A stretch of DNA of 46,162 nucleotides from an uncultured Acidobacteriota bacterium (GTDB lineage Bacteria; Acidobacteriota; Vicinamibacteria; Vicinamibacterales; CAVVIG01). A model generated the notes under the pieces. That model saw nothing but the letters and a program-made list of their open reading frames with translations, searched no databases and had not been told where the DNA came from. Made by a program: the position numbers and the translations under genes. Location: NCBI GenBank assembly GCA_902825985.1, contig CADEDC010000033.1, positions 1-46,162 of the forward strand, written 5' to 3'. Positions 13,326 through 22,920 of this stretch are shown one piece after another (the first letter of the stretch is position 1; the number at the start of each line of letters is the position of its first letter).

Positions 13326-14363
13326 CTAGACGTGATTCCGCAGGCTCAACTCGCGAGGGTGCGGGTCGAGATAAACCTGGCCGGCAAGGTAGGCGACGCC
13401 CAGCCGGCGGACGTGGTGCTTGAACAGCGTGATCGGGACGATGAGCGGGACCAGACCGACGCGGTGTTCCTCGATGAGGCGGAGCAGTTCGGCTCGCGCG
13501 TCCGCGTCGAGCGAGGTCTTGAAGTAGCCGAGCATGTGCTGCAGCACGTTGGCCTGACGTTTCGGCGTCGCGATCACGGCCAGAGCCCGCATGAACCCGG
13601 CCTCGTAGTCGGCCTGCACCTGGCGGCGGGCGCTCGGCCGGGCGCCGGCGACCAGCCGCCCGAGCTCGCGATAGGCCGACGGCGCGTGCGCCATCAGGGT
13701 CAGCTTGTGGGCGGTGTGAAAGGCGACGAGGTCGCCGACCGACCAGCGGCCGTCGAACAACCGCCGCAAGCGTTGATAGGCGAAGACGCGCTCGACGAAG
13801 TTGTCGCGCAGCCGCGGATCGCCCAGCCGTCCTTCTTCCTCGACCGGCAGCGTCGGAAAGCGCGTCAGCAGCGCCTCGGCGAAAAGGCCGCGGCCGGCCC
13901 GCTCGGCCGGTCCCGAGGGCCCGTACACCTTCACCCGCTCCATCCCGCAGCTCGGAGAATCCTTCTTCAGCACGAAGCCGCTGAGCCCCTCATCGGCCAG
14001 CGCCGCCACCCGGGCCGCCGCGTAGCGGCGTACGATCGACGTCACGTCGGTGCCGCTGCGGTGCAGAACCAGCGCCACCCGGTCGCTCGGGTAGGTTTCG
14101 CCCTTCCCACGATCCGCGGCGCCGAGCCGCACCAGCCGCATCGTGTCACGCGGCGTTCCCAGACCGGCTTCGACTTCCGGGCAGACACGCACCCAGTCCA
14201 CGTGCTGGCCGAAGGTCTCGACGAGGAACGGGTCGCGCTTGTGGCCGCCGTCGAAGCGCACCGGCTCGCCCATCAGGCAGGCAGACACACCGAGGCGCGG
14301 CCGGGCGTCGGCGTCGGGAACGCGGGAATGCGGGCTCACAGCGTCGCGGCGGTTCGAGGTCAC
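13326..14363 (-). CDS. DUF523-DUF1722 fusion protein (TudS-like desulfidase domain plus YbgA domain)
   Basis: This 345-residue protein has two domains. The N-terminal DUF523 part carries three conserved cysteines: Cys29 (VSACLMG), Cys61 (VCPEVE) and Cys139 (DSPSCGMERV). In the related TudS thiouracil desulfidase three cysteines hold a [4Fe-4S] cluster that takes sulfur from thiolated pyrimidines. The C-terminal half (about 200-320) is DUF1722 (FHTAHKLTLMAHAP), as in E. coli YbgA. The function of the fusion is not established. It heads the minus-strand operon, just ahead of fdhD, so a link to sulfur handling is an inference. The first ~20 residues lack conserved sequence, so the start is less certain. 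Confidence 0.88.
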   Translation of the reverse strand: MTSNRRDAVSPHSRVPDADARPRLGVSACLMGEPVRFDGGHKRDPFLVETFGQHVDWVRVCPEVEAGLGTPRDTMRLVRLGAADRGKGETYPSDRVALVLHRSGTDVTSIVRRYAAARVAALADEGLSGFVLKKDSPSCGMERVKVYGPSGPAERAGRGLFAEALLTRFPTLPVEEEGRLGDPRLRDNFVERVFAYQRLRRLFDGRWSVGDLVAFHTAHKLTLMAHAPSAYRELGRLVAGARPSARRQVQADYEAGFMRALAVIATPKRQANVLQHMLGYFKTSLDADARAELLRLIEEHRVGLVPLIVPITLFKHHVRRLGVAYLAGQVYLDPHPRELSLRNHV

Positions 14364-14464
14364 GGGTTCGCCGGGGTCGCAGGTTCAGCCGATCGCGGAT
14401 GCGCAGGTCACCACCGCCATTCTCGGCCCGCCACCGGAAATCCGCAATCGGCAATCTCCCATCG

Positions 14465-14479
14465 TAAGATGTGGGCATG
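14465..14479 (+). promoter_or_regulatory. -10 element of a probable leaderless yajQ transcript
   Basis: TAAGAT at 14465-14470, six bases, then ATG at 14477. The spacing matches the one before lhr. No Shine-Dalgarno sequence is present. No clear -35 is visible. Confidence 0.45.
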
Positions 14480-14977
14480 GCCGCGACTGCTTCGTTCGAC
14501 GTCACCTCGCCGGTGGATTTCCAGGAGGTGGACAACGCCCTCAACCAGGCCCGCAAGGAAGTGATCCAGCGCTATGACTTCAAGGGAGCCAAGGTGGACA
14601 TCACGCTGAATGCCGCCGAGAAGACGCTGACGCTGCTGGCCGACGACGAGATGAAGATGAACGCCCTGTGGGAAGTGGTGCAGACCCGCCTGGTCCGGCG
14701 CAGCGTCCCGGTGAAGAACTTCAAGGTGCCAGACTCCGAGCCGGCGGCGGGCGGCGCCATGCGCCGCGTCATCAGCATCCAGGAGGGCATTCCCATCGAA
14801 GCGGCGCGTGAGATCGTCAAGTACCTGAAGGACAAGAAGCTGAGGAAGGTGCAGGCGTCGATTCAGGGTGACCAGGTGCGGGTCACCTCACCGTCCAAGG
14901 ACGACCTGCAGGACGCCATCCGGGCGCTGCGCGACCACGATTTCGGCATCGCGCTGCAGTTCGGCAACTACCGCTGA
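14477..14977 (+). CDS. yajQ: YajQ family nucleotide-binding protein (DUF520)
   Basis: The 166-residue protein starts MAATASFDVTSPVDFQEV and keeps the whole YajQ pattern: DNALNQARKEV, RYDFKG near residue 37, KYLKDKKLRKVQ, and a C-terminus ending FGNYR. YajQ proteins have two RNP-like folds that bind nucleotides; a Xanthomonas homologue binds cyclic di-GMP. Cytoplasmic. A GTG two codons upstream (14471) is an alternative start. It is divergent from the DUF523 gene with 113 bp between starts. Confidence 0.93.
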   Translation: MAATASFDVTSPVDFQEVDNALNQARKEVIQRYDFKGAKVDITLNAAEKTLTLLADDEMKMNALWEVVQTRLVRRSVPVKNFKVPDSEPAAGGAMRRVISIQEGIPIEAAREIVKYLKDKKLRKVQASIQGDQVRVTSPSKDDLQDAIRALRDHDFGIALQFGNYR

Positions 14978-15075
14978 CCCGTCGACCGGCCCGGCGCCGC
15001 TGAGCCGCAGCCGCCGGCCGCCCCCGCCACGGACGGGCTGGCCCGGCGTGGAACCCGCATTGCACCCCGCCGTGC

Positions 15076-17976
15076 GTGAGCATCGATCCCACAGGCCCGC
15101 GCATCCCGGTGGCGACCTACCGGCTTCAGTTCAACGCCGCCTTCACGTTCGACCGGGCGCGTACCATCGCGCCCTACCTCGCATCACTCGGCATCAGCGA
15201 CTGCTACGCCTCGTCGTACCTGAAGGCGGTGCCCGGCAGCCTGCACGGCTACGACGTCTCCGACCCGACGCAGCTCAACCCCGAAATCGGCACGCCGGAG
15301 GATTACGATGGCTGGGTCGCGGCGCTGTCCGAACGGGGCATGGGGCACATCCTCGACCTGGTCCCCAACCACATGGGGATCGCACGCTCCGCCAACCCGT
15401 GGTGGATGGATGTGCTGGAGAACGGTCCCAGCTCGCGCTTCGCGCACTTCTTCGACATCGAATGGCATCCGGTGAAGCACGAGCTGGCCGAGAAGGTCCT
15501 GCTGCCGCAGCTCGGCGATCAATACGGCGCGGTGCTCGAACGCCGGGAACTCGCGCTCACCTTCCGCGACGGCGCATTCGTCGTCACCTATTTCGACGAC
15601 TGGTTTCCGATCGCGCCCGACACCTACGCCGGCATCCTCACGCACGGCCTCGACCGCTGGGTGCTCCAGACCGCGGACGTCGCCAGCGACGACGTGGACG
15701 AACTCCGCAGCATCGTCACGGCGGCGGAACACCTGCCGCCGCGCACCTCGCGTGAACCGCAGGACATCGCCGTCCGGGCGCGCGAGAAGGAGGTGATCAA
15801 GCGACGACTGGCCTCGCTGGCGGACCGCCAGCCCGCCATCCGCCGCTTCATCGAGGACGCGGTGACCTGCTTCAACGGCCGTCCCGGAGAACCGCGGTCG
15901 TTCGATCTGCTGGACGGGCTGCTCGACCAGCAATCGTACCGCCTCGCGCACTGGCGGGTCGCCTCCGAGGAGATCAACTACCGGCGGTTCTTCGACGTGA
16001 ACCAGCTGGCCGCCCTGCGCATGGAGGATCCAAGCGTCTTCGACACGGTGCACCGCTTCGCGTTCGACCTCGTCGGCCGCCGGGCCGCCACCGGATTACG
16101 CATCGATCACGTCGACGGCCTCTACGCGCCGGCCGATTACCTGCACCGGCTGCAGGCGCGGGCCGGCGAGGCGCTCGGCCGGGGTGACACCCCGGGTCCG
16201 GCCCTCTATCTCGTGGTCGAGAAGATACTCGGCCGCGACGAACCGCTGGCGAGCGGCTGGCCGGTCCACGGCACCACCGGCTATGAATTCGCGGCGACGG
16301 TGAACGGCCTGTTCGTCGATCAGCGCGCCGAGCGGCTGATGGACGACACCTACGCGCGATTCATCCGGCGGCGCGGCGGCCGCCTCGCGTTCAGCGATCT
16401 GGTCTACGCGACCAAGCGGCAGATCCTGCACGAAACGATGTCGGGTGACATCAACTCGATCGGCCATCAGCTCAACCGGCTGTCGGAGCGCAATCGCCAC
16501 TTCCGCGACTTCACGCTCTACAGCCTGATTTCGACGATCAAGGACGTCATCGCCAGTTTCCCGGTGTATCGCACCTACATCGTCGCCGGCCAGCCGGTGG
16601 GCGGCGAGGACCGCCGATATGTCCTCGAGGCGATTGCCTCGGCGCAGCGGCGAGCGCCCGGGGTCACGACGCTGGTCTTCGACTTCATCGAGCGGCTGCT
16701 GCTGCAGACGGTGCCGCCGCTGCGGGCCGAGGACGAAGGCGAGCGCGCCAGAATCATCGGCAAGCTGCAGCAGACCACCGGGCCGGTGGCGGCGAAGGGG
16801 ATCGAGGACACCGCGTTCTACGTCTACAACCGCCTGCTCTCGCTCAACGAGGTCGGCGCCGATCCGACGCGCTTCGGCACCAGTCCGGCGGCCGTGCACC
16901 ACTGGCTCGGCGAACGGCAGCGGCAGTGGCCGGCGGCGCTCTCGACGACCGCCACGCACGACACCAAGCGGGGCGAGGATGTCCGCGCCCGTCTCAACGT
17001 GCTGTCGGAGCTCGCCCGCGACTGGCGGGCGGCGACGACCCGCTGGCGGGCGGTGAACCGCCGGCTCAAGCGCGAGGTGCACGGACGCCAGGCGCCCGAC
17101 GCCAACGAGGAGTACTTCATCTACCAGACGCTCGTGGGCACGTGGCCGCTGCCGTCAGCGGGTGGCGACGGTGGACCGCCGTACCCGGAGCGGCTGCGAT
17201 CGTATCTGGTCAAGGCGCTGCGCGAGGCCAAGGTCAACACGAGCTGGCTGCGGCCTGACGAGGCGTATGAGCGCGCCGTGCTGCGATTCGTCGACGCCGT
17301 GCTCGACCCGGCGCAGCCGTTCCTCGAGGCGTTCCGGCCGTTCCAGCGCCGGGTGGCGGCGCTCGGGATCTACAATGGCCTCGCGCAGCTGCTCGTGAAG
17401 ATCACGGCGCCGGGGGTGCCTGACTTCTACCAGGGCAGCGAACTGTGGGACCTGTCGTTCGTCGATCCGGACAATCGACGGCCGGTGGACTACGACCGCC
17501 GCGCCGCCTTGCTGGCCGCCATCGGCCCGCCGACGGCCGAGCGGGCGCGGGCGCTGTTCGACGACCGCACCGACGGACGGATCAAACTCTTCATGATGAC
17601 GCACGGATTGCGAACCCGCCGGGCGGCCCGCCCGCTGTTCGACGAGGGGGACTACGTCCCGCTGCGGGTGACCGGCACGGCGGCGGCGCACGTCTTCGCC
17701 TTCGCGCGTCGTCACGGCGCCGGCGCGGCGATTACCTGCGTGCCGCGTCTGGTGGCCGGCCTCGCCGCCGGCCCGGGTCACGACGCCGACCTGGTGCCGA
17801 CCGGACCCGCCACGTGGCACGACACCGCGGTCGAGTTCCCGCACCTCGGCGCCGGCACGACGACCTGGACCGACGCCTTCACCGGACGCACCGTCGCCAC
17901 CAACGGCGGCACCGCCGGCGTCGCGGTCGCCGCGCTGTTCGCCGACGTGCCCTTCGCCCTGCTCGTCGCACGGTGA
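15076..17976 (+). CDS. treY: Maltooligosyl trehalose synthase
   Basis: A GH13 enzyme of 966 residues, somewhat longer than the usual 700-900. It turns the reducing end of maltooligosaccharides into a trehalose unit. TreY-type motifs are visible: ATYRLQFN at the start, [18 protein letters not shown] with the probable nucleophile Asp344, VVEKILG with the acid/base Glu382, and [14 protein letters not shown]. The TreY-specific region [12 protein letters not shown] is also present. The start is GTG. No treZ or treX is in the window, so the partner hydrolase must be encoded elsewhere. The phospholipase D-like gene follows 7 bp downstream. Confidence 0.93.
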   Translation: MSIDPTGPRIPVATYRLQFNAAFTFDRARTIAPYLASLGISDCYASSYLKAVPGSLHGYDVSDPTQLNPEIGTPEDYDGWVAALSERGMGHILDLVPNHMGIARSANPWWMDVLENGPSSRFAHFFDIEWHPVKHELAEKVLLPQLGDQYGAVLERRELALTFRDGAFVVTYFDDWFPIAPDTYAGILTHGLDRWVLQTADVASDDVDELRSIVTAAEHLPPRTSREPQDIAVRAREKEVIKRRLASLADRQPAIRRFIEDAVTCFNGRPGEPRSFDLLDGLLDQQSYRLAHWRVASEEINYRRFFDVNQLAALRMEDPSVFDTVHRFAFDLVGRRAATGLRIDHVDGLYAPADYLHRLQARAGEALGRGDTPGPALYLVVEKILGRDEPLASGWPVHGTTGYEFAATVNGLFVDQRAERLMDDTYARFIRRRGGRLAFSDLVYATKRQILHETMSGDINSIGHQLNRLSERNRHFRDFTLYSLISTIKDVIASFPVYRTYIVAGQPVGGEDRRYVLEAIASAQRRAPGVTTLVFDFIERLLLQTVPPLRAEDEGERARIIGKLQQTTGPVAAKGIEDTAFYVYNRLLSLNEVGADPTRFGTSPAAVHHWLGERQRQWPAALSTTATHDTKRGEDVRARLNVLSELARDWRAATTRWRAVNRRLKREVHGRQAPDANEEYFIYQTLVGTWPLPSAGGDGGPPYPERLRSYLVKALREAKVNTSWLRPDEAYERAVLRFVDAVLDPAQPFLEAFRPFQRRVAALGIYNGLAQLLVKITAPGVPDFYQGSELWDLSFVDPDNRRPVDYDRRAALLAAIGPPTAERARALFDDRTDGRIKLFMMTHGLRTRRAARPLFDEGDYVPLRVTGTAAAHVFAFARRHGAGAAITCVPRLVAGLAAGPGHDADLVPTGPATWHDTAVEFPHLGAGTTTWTDAFTGRTVATNGGTAGVAVAALFADVPFALLVAR

Positions 17977-17983
17977 GTCGGCG

Positions 17984-19237
17984 ATGCTGTATCTGACGAT
18001 CATCGGTGGCGCCTTCATCGTCTGGCTGATCTTCGTCCTGCTGTTCGCGCCGCACATCCCGTATCACATCGAGGCGGACGTCGACGCGCGCAGCCGCCAT
18101 TTCGTCCAGGTGCTCGAGTCGACGCTGCAGACCACGGTGACGCACGGCAACCGGGTGGAGGTGCTGACCGACGGCGACCAGTTCTATCCGGCCATGCTCG
18201 CCGACATCCGCAGCGCCCGCGAGTCGATCAATCTCGAGTGCTACATCTTCAAGGACGGCGGCATCGCCCGCCAGTTCATCGAGGCGCTGAGCGATCGGGC
18301 GCGTCACGGCGTCCGCGTGACGATCGTGCTGGATGCCATCGGCAGCTTCGGCACCTTCCGCCGCGTCAGCCGGCCGCTGCAGGATGCCGGCTGCCGGGTC
18401 GAACCCTATCAGCGGATCACGTGGTACCGACTCGGTCGTCTGAACAACCGGACGCATCGCGAGCTGCTGGTCGTCGACGGACGGGTCGGCTTCGTCGGCG
18501 GCGCCGGCGTCGCCGACTGGTGGGTCGCCGGACAGCGCGGCAAGCCGGCGTGGCGGGACATGATGGCGCGCGTCGAAGGCCCGCTCGTCTCGGACATCAT
18601 GGGCATCGTCGCCGAGAACTGGCTGGAGTGCTGCGGCGAGATTCTCACCGCTCCGGATACGTTCAAGCCGCGCGAGGCGCGCGGCGGCGTCAGCGGCTTC
18701 GCGCTCAAGAGCTCTCCCGCCGATCGGTCGACCGCGTCGCGCGTCCTCTTCCAGACGCTGGTGGAAGGGGCCAACGAGTCGGTGGCGATCTGCACGCCGT
18801 ACTTCCTGCCGGACAAGGCGTTTCGCGAGGCGTTCATCCGGACGGCGCAACGCGGCGTCGCCATCCGCGTCGTCGTGCCCGGCCCGCACACCGACCAGCG
18901 CTGGGTGCGGCTGGCCAGCCGCCGCATGTTCGGCCCGCTGCTCCGCGCCGGCGTCCGGATCTTCGAGTACGAGCCGGGCATGACGCACGTCAAGAGCCTC
19001 GTCGTCGACCGGCTGTGGAGCGCCATCGGCACCACCAACATCGACAACCGGTCGTTCGAGCACAACGACGAGGTCAATGTCGTCTTTCGCGATGCCGGGG
19101 TTGCCGCCCGGGTGCTCGCCGATGTCGAGCGCGACGTCGCCTGCAGCCGGGAGGTCACGCTCGACGCCTGGCAGCAGCGCCCCCTGTGGGAGAAGCTGAT
19201 CGGCGGCGTCGCGTGGATTCTCGAGCGCCAGCAGTAG
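17984..19237 (+). CDS. Membrane-anchored phospholipase D/cardiolipin synthase-like protein
   Basis: The 417-residue product has an N-terminal membrane helix (about 3-22) and two PLD domains. The second catalytic motif is intact: HVKSLVVD with His335, Lys337 and Asp342, followed by GTTNIDNRSF. The first reads HRELLVVDGRVGF: His158 and Asp165 are kept, but the usual Lys is Glu160. Cardiolipin synthases of this layout transfer a phosphatidyl group between phospholipids at the inner membrane. The altered first motif leaves the exact activity open. It sits 7 bp after treY, probably co-transcribed. Confidence 0.85.
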   Translation: MLYLTIIGGAFIVWLIFVLLFAPHIPYHIEADVDARSRHFVQVLESTLQTTVTHGNRVEVLTDGDQFYPAMLADIRSARESINLECYIFKDGGIARQFIEALSDRARHGVRVTIVLDAIGSFGTFRRVSRPLQDAGCRVEPYQRITWYRLGRLNNRTHRELLVVDGRVGFVGGAGVADWWVAGQRGKPAWRDMMARVEGPLVSDIMGIVAENWLECCGEILTAPDTFKPREARGGVSGFALKSSPADRSTASRVLFQTLVEGANESVAICTPYFLPDKAFREAFIRTAQRGVAIRVVVPGPHTDQRWVRLASRRMFGPLLRAGVRIFEYEPGMTHVKSLVVDRLWSAIGTTNIDNRSFEHNDEVNVVFRDAGVAARVLADVERDVACSREVTLDAWQQRPLWEKLIGGVAWILERQQ

Positions 19238-19252
19238 GCGGCGGCGCGATCG

Positions 19253-20062
19253 TCACTCCGCCGTCGTCGCGCGGTTCGGGATGGCGCGCGTCCACGCCTC
19301 GAGCTGCGCGTCGGTCATGCTGCCCGGCGGCTCGAGCCGCGCGTCGCGATACTTCAGGTGTTCGACGTCGTGCAGGTACTGTTCGCGCGACAGCAGGGTT
19401 CCGTAGCAGACGTCGTTCTGCAGGTTCGGCCGGCTCACGGTGAGGCGGCGAATCAGCTCCTCCATCACCCAGGCCGGCACGTTCTGCCGCTTGTCCGGAT
19501 AGGTGAAGCCGAACAGGATCAGGTGGCTGAGCAGCACGCGCCAATGGTCGCCGAAGCGCATCAGCAGACGCGGCCAGTCGAGCGACGGACCGGTCTCGCG
19601 CAGCAGATGGGCGACGTCGGCACCGTCGAAGCGCTCGCGTTCCTGGATGAAGGCCTTCGACCAGATCATCTCCTCCACCGGCGAGATGCGCACGATGATC
19701 CCGAGGACATTGGTCCGCGGCGCATGGTCGAACCACAGATCGTCGACCCGCGCGACACCGTTGCCTGAACTGTAGATGATGTCCATGAAGGAGCCACCGC
19801 TGTGGATCTTCGCCAGCCAGTGCGGAAACGGCCGCTCGGTGTCGTAGCCGCGTTCAGCGAAGTAGTCGAGGACGCGCGAGACGTCCTCGGGCTTGACGAA
19901 CACGTCGATGTCCTTGGTGTCGCGCCGCACGTGCGCGTGGTGTGAGAAGGCGAACGCGCCGCCGACGAGAAACGGCACGTTCGAGTCCTGCAGCTTGCGC
20001 AGGGCGTCGATGTAGAACTCGGCCGCCGGGTCGTGGATCGCCCGCGCGCTGGAGGTTTCCAT
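19253..20062 (-). CDS. Nucleotidyltransferase-fold protein
   Basis: The 269-residue protein has the N-terminal pattern of minimal nucleotidyltransferases: PFLVGGAFAFS (Gly34-Gly35) followed by TKDIDVFV with Asp51 and Asp53, the probable metal-binding pair. The rest is helical with no recognised domain. Such proteins occur as predicted nucleotidyl transferases and in toxin-antitoxin systems, but no partner antitoxin is visible. It starts 6 bp after the metallophosphoesterase stop, so the two form an operon. Confidence 0.75.
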   Translation of the reverse strand: METSSARAIHDPAAEFYIDALRKLQDSNVPFLVGGAFAFSHHAHVRRDTKDIDVFVKPEDVSRVLDYFAERGYDTERPFPHWLAKIHSGGSFMDIIYSSGNGVARVDDLWFDHAPRTNVLGIIVRISPVEEMIWSKAFIQERERFDGADVAHLLRETGPSLDWPRLLMRFGDHWRVLLSHLILFGFTYPDKRQNVPAWVMEELIRRLTVSRPNLQNDVCYGTLLSREQYLHDVEHLKYRDARLEPPGSMTDAQLEAWTRAIPNRATTAE

Positions 20063-20068
20063 AAGGCC

Positions 20069-20932
20069 TCAGGTGTCCTGGCCGTCGCCGGCTCGGCGAC
20101 GATGTGCTGACATGGCAGTGACGCGCGACGATGGACCGGCATCCGCGGCCGCCGAAGGCGGAGGCGGCGGCGAGCCTGGCGCGGCCGGGGGCGCGTCGGC
20201 GGCGTCGGTGATCGGTACGTCGATCAGTCGGAACGGCGAAGCGTCGGGAAATGCTCTTGCCAGCAGCGGCATCGAGACGTTGTAGACCGGCACCCCGGAC
20301 CGCGTCCGCCCTTCCAGCTGGCCGCGATGGGCGTGGCCGTGGACGACGAACGAGACCGGGAAACGGCTCAGCGGTTCTTCCAGGCGGCTCGACCCGACGA
20401 ACGGATAGATTTCGAGCGGCTCGCCTTCCACCGTCGCCTGCACCGGCGAGTAGTGCAGCAGCGCGATCTTCTGCGGCGTGCGGAGCCGGGCGAGCGCCGC
20501 TTCGAGCTTCAGCGCCTCGTTGACCGCCTCGTGGACGAACTGCTTGATGATCGCCTCGCCCCACGGTCCGAGCGCGCGCGATCCGAAACCGCCGCCAAAG
20601 CCCTTCACGCCGGCAATGCCGATACCACGCACTTCACAGGCGTCGCCATCGAGCATCGTGACGCCGGCGTCGGTCAGGATGCGGCACACCTCGTCCTGCT
20701 TGCCCGACTCGACATCGTGATTGCCGAGCACCGCGACCACCGGAATCCGGATCGCCGCGAGTTCGCGCGCCAGGACGCGCGCCTCATCGGGAAGACCGTA
20801 GTCGGTGACGTCGCCGGCGAGCAGCAACACATCGGCCGAGTCGGACACCCGCGCGAACAGCGGGTGCAGCGTCCCCTGCGCCGCCTTCGTGCAGTGCACA
20901 TCGCCGACGGCAGCCACCCGGACAACGGCCAT
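20069..20932 (-). CDS. Calcineurin-like metallophosphoesterase
   Basis: From the ATG at 20932 the product has 287 residues. All motifs of the calcineurin-like fold are present: GDVH (Asp11, His13), AGDVTDYG (Asp41), GNHD (Asn71, His72) and VHGHAH near residue 195. These bind two metals for phosphoester hydrolysis; the substrate is unknown. A GTG at 20962 is an in-frame alternative start. The last ~50 residues are a Pro/Ala-rich tail that looks disordered. No signal peptide, so cytoplasmic. Confidence 0.85.
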   Translation of the reverse strand: MAVVRVAAVGDVHCTKAAQGTLHPLFARVSDSADVLLLAGDVTDYGLPDEARVLARELAAIRIPVVAVLGNHDVESGKQDEVCRILTDAGVTMLDGDACEVRGIGIAGVKGFGGGFGSRALGPWGEAIIKQFVHEAVNEALKLEAALARLRTPQKIALLHYSPVQATVEGEPLEIYPFVGSSRLEEPLSRFPVSFVVHGHAHRGQLEGRTRSGVPVYNVSMPLLARAFPDASPFRLIDVPITDAADAPPAAPGSPPPPPSAAADAGPSSRVTAMSAHRRRAGDGQDT

Positions 20933-21019
20933 GGACGCCAGCCGTTTCAAGACTTGATCCACTCCGGTCGGGTCGCCGCCGCCAGCGGCGGCGATCTTGC
21001 ACCGACGATCGGCCCAGAC

Positions 21020-22420
21020 GTGGAGGAGCGCCTTTCAGAAAAGCTCAGTCGGTTGTTCGTCGTGTCCACCGTCGCCATCGGGGCGCTCTCAGCGGTATTC
21101 GTGTGGCAACTCGAGCACCTGCGCTCGCCGGCGCTGACGCTGGTCATCGCTGCCGCCGGCATCGGCGTCTGCCTGGTCGTGTTCGCGCAGACGCGCGCCG
21201 CTCTACAGCGCCTGTCCGACCATGTCGAGGCGTCGCTCCGCACGGCGGATGAGCAGTCGCGCCGCGCCGAAACGGCCAACCGGCTGAAGGATGAGTTCCT
21301 CGCCACCCTGTCCCACGAACTGCGGACGCCGCTGAATGCGGTGCTCGGCTGGGCCCGCTTGCTCGACAGCGGCAAGCTGTCCGCCGAGCAGAGCGTCAAG
21401 GCGATTCAAGCCATCGAGCGGGCCGGCTGGGCGCAGGCCCGCATCATCGAGGACCTGCTGGACGTCTCGCACATCGCCGGCGGCCGCATCCAGCTGGCGC
21501 CGCGCCTCACCGCGGTGCCACATCTGCTGGCCGGCGTGGTGCAGTCGCTGAGTGCCGGCTCCGACGCCAAGCAGGTGCAGATCGACGTCACCGTCGACCC
21601 GCACATGGCCGCCGTCAACGTCGACTCGGATCGGGTGCGGCAGATGCTCTGGCACCTGATTGCGAACGCGATCAAGTTCACGCCGGCGCAGGGCCGCATC
21701 GAGGTCGGCGCCCGCTTCGACGGCCAGCAGCTGCGTCTGTGGGTGGACGACACCGGCATCGGCTTCGAACCGACCGTCGCCACACATCTGTTCGAGCGCT
21801 TTCGGCAGGGGGACAGCAGCACGACGCGGCCGTACGGCGGGTTGGGGCTCGGTCTCGGGATGGTGCGGCACCTGGCGGAACTGCACGGCGGCGTGGTGAC
21901 GGCGTGTAGTGCCGGGCCCGGCCGGGGCGCGCGCTTCGACGTCGTCCTGCCGGTGCGGCCGGCGCATGACGCCGCCAGCCCCGACCCGGTGGCCGGTCCT
22001 TCCGTGTCGCTGCGCGGCATCCACGTCCTCGTGGTCGACGACGATCCGGGGGCGCTGTCGCTGATGCGTGCGACGCTCGAGCGGTTCGGCGCCGACGTCG
22101 TCACGGCGTCGTCCGCGGCGGAGGCACTCGATTGCCTCGACCGGCGCCAGCCCGACGTGCTGCTCAGCGATCTCCGGATGCCGGAGTCCGACGGTCTCGA
22201 TCTCATCCGTCGCGTCCGCACCGGTCCCCACACGAACTCGCAGATCCCGGCCGCCGCGGTGACCGCGCTGGCGCGCGTCGAGGATCGTCGTCGCGCGCTC
22301 GAGGCCGGCTATCAGGCTCACGTCTCGAAGCCGGTGGACCCGCTGGAACTCGCTGCGACGGTGGTATGGCTGACTCAGCGCACCTCCGCTGCACCGGCCG
22401 CCGCGGCTGAGGGTCATTGA
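21020..22420 (+). CDS. Hybrid sensor histidine kinase with receiver domain
   Basis: Read from a GTG at 21020, the product has 466 residues. Two membrane helices (about 11-30 and 38-56) have almost no loop between them, so it probably senses a membrane or cytoplasmic signal. The HisKA domain has His99 in LATLSHELRTPLN; the ATPase domain shows NAIKFTP (N box), DDTGIGF and GGLGLGLG. A C-terminal receiver domain starts IHVLVVDDDP with phospho-acceptor Asp384 and the conserved Lys in SKPVD. The upstream open frame back to 20327 is antisense to the metallophosphoesterase and was not used. The start is uncertain because no ribosome site is seen. Confidence 0.88.
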   Translation: MEERLSEKLSRLFVVSTVAIGALSAVFVWQLEHLRSPALTLVIAAAGIGVCLVVFAQTRAALQRLSDHVEASLRTADEQSRRAETANRLKDEFLATLSHELRTPLNAVLGWARLLDSGKLSAEQSVKAIQAIERAGWAQARIIEDLLDVSHIAGGRIQLAPRLTAVPHLLAGVVQSLSAGSDAKQVQIDVTVDPHMAAVNVDSDRVRQMLWHLIANAIKFTPAQGRIEVGARFDGQQLRLWVDDTGIGFEPTVATHLFERFRQGDSSTTRPYGGLGLGLGMVRHLAELHGGVVTACSAGPGRGARFDVVLPVRPAHDAASPDPVAGPSVSLRGIHVLVVDDDPGALSLMRATLERFGADVVTASSAAEALDCLDRRQPDVLLSDLRMPESDGLDLIRRVRTGPHTNSQIPAAAVTALARVEDRRRALEAGYQAHVSKPVDPLELAATVVWLTQRTSAAPAAAAEGH

Positions 22421-22443
22421 CGTCCGTGGCACCCGGATTGCCC

Positions 22444-22884
22444 ATGCCGCCGACCGCAGTGGAGTCCCTCTGCCCACCTCATACCTGCACCATTCTCGTC
22501 GTCGACGACGACGCGACGATGAACGAGGTCATCGGCGTGACCTTGCAGTCCGAGGGCTATCAGGTGCTGGCGTGCGGCAACGGCCGAGATGCACTGCAGC
22601 TGCTGCGCTCCCGGGACGAAACGTGCGCCATCCTGCTGGATCTCAACCTGCCGGTGATGAGCGGCCAGCAGTTCCGCGCCGCGCAGTTGCGGGATCGCTC
22701 GCTCGCCTGGATCCCGGTGGTGGTGATGTCCGGACTGCCGGAGGCGCGGTGGGACGCCGAGCGGCTCGGAGCCGCCGCCTTCATCTGGAAGCCGGTCAAC
22801 CTCGACGAACTGCGCGGCATCTTCGCGCGCCTGCGCTGCGCCCGTGCCACGCCGGCGATCGAGCACCGTGCGACGCGCAGCTGA
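22444..22884 (+). CDS. Single-domain response regulator
   Basis: A CheY-like receiver without an output domain (146 residues from the ATG at 22444). The acidic pocket is in ILVVDDDATM, the phosphorylation site is Asp66 in LLDLNLPVMSG, and Lys116 is in IWKPVN. A TTG at 22417, overlapping the kinase stop, and a GTG at 22426 are alternative starts. It probably receives phosphate from the hybrid kinase just upstream. It converges with qhpE. Confidence 0.87.
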   Translation: MPPTAVESLCPPHTCTILVVDDDATMNEVIGVTLQSEGYQVLACGNGRDALQLLRSRDETCAILLDLNLPVMSGQQFRAAQLRDRSLAWIPVVVMSGLPEARWDAERLGAAAFIWKPVNLDELRGIFARLRCARATPAIEHRATRS

Positions 22885-22904
22885 CGGGGCGGCGCGACGA
22901 CGGC

Positions 22905-22920
22905 GGCGGCGGACGCCGCC
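22905..22920. terminator. Hairpin between convergent response regulator and qhpE
   Basis: GGCGGC-N4-GCCGCC, a perfect 6-bp stem in the 35-bp gap between the two stop codons. It could end transcription from both sides but lacks a T-run. Confidence 0.3.

Noticed and set aside
17984-20962. A defence-type module formed by the phospholipase D, nucleotidyltransferase and metallophosphoesterase genes
   Set aside because: The genes are on different strands, the phospholipase fits cardiolipin synthase and pairs with treY, and no defence-specific partner (sensor, STAND or CBASS-type gene) is present.
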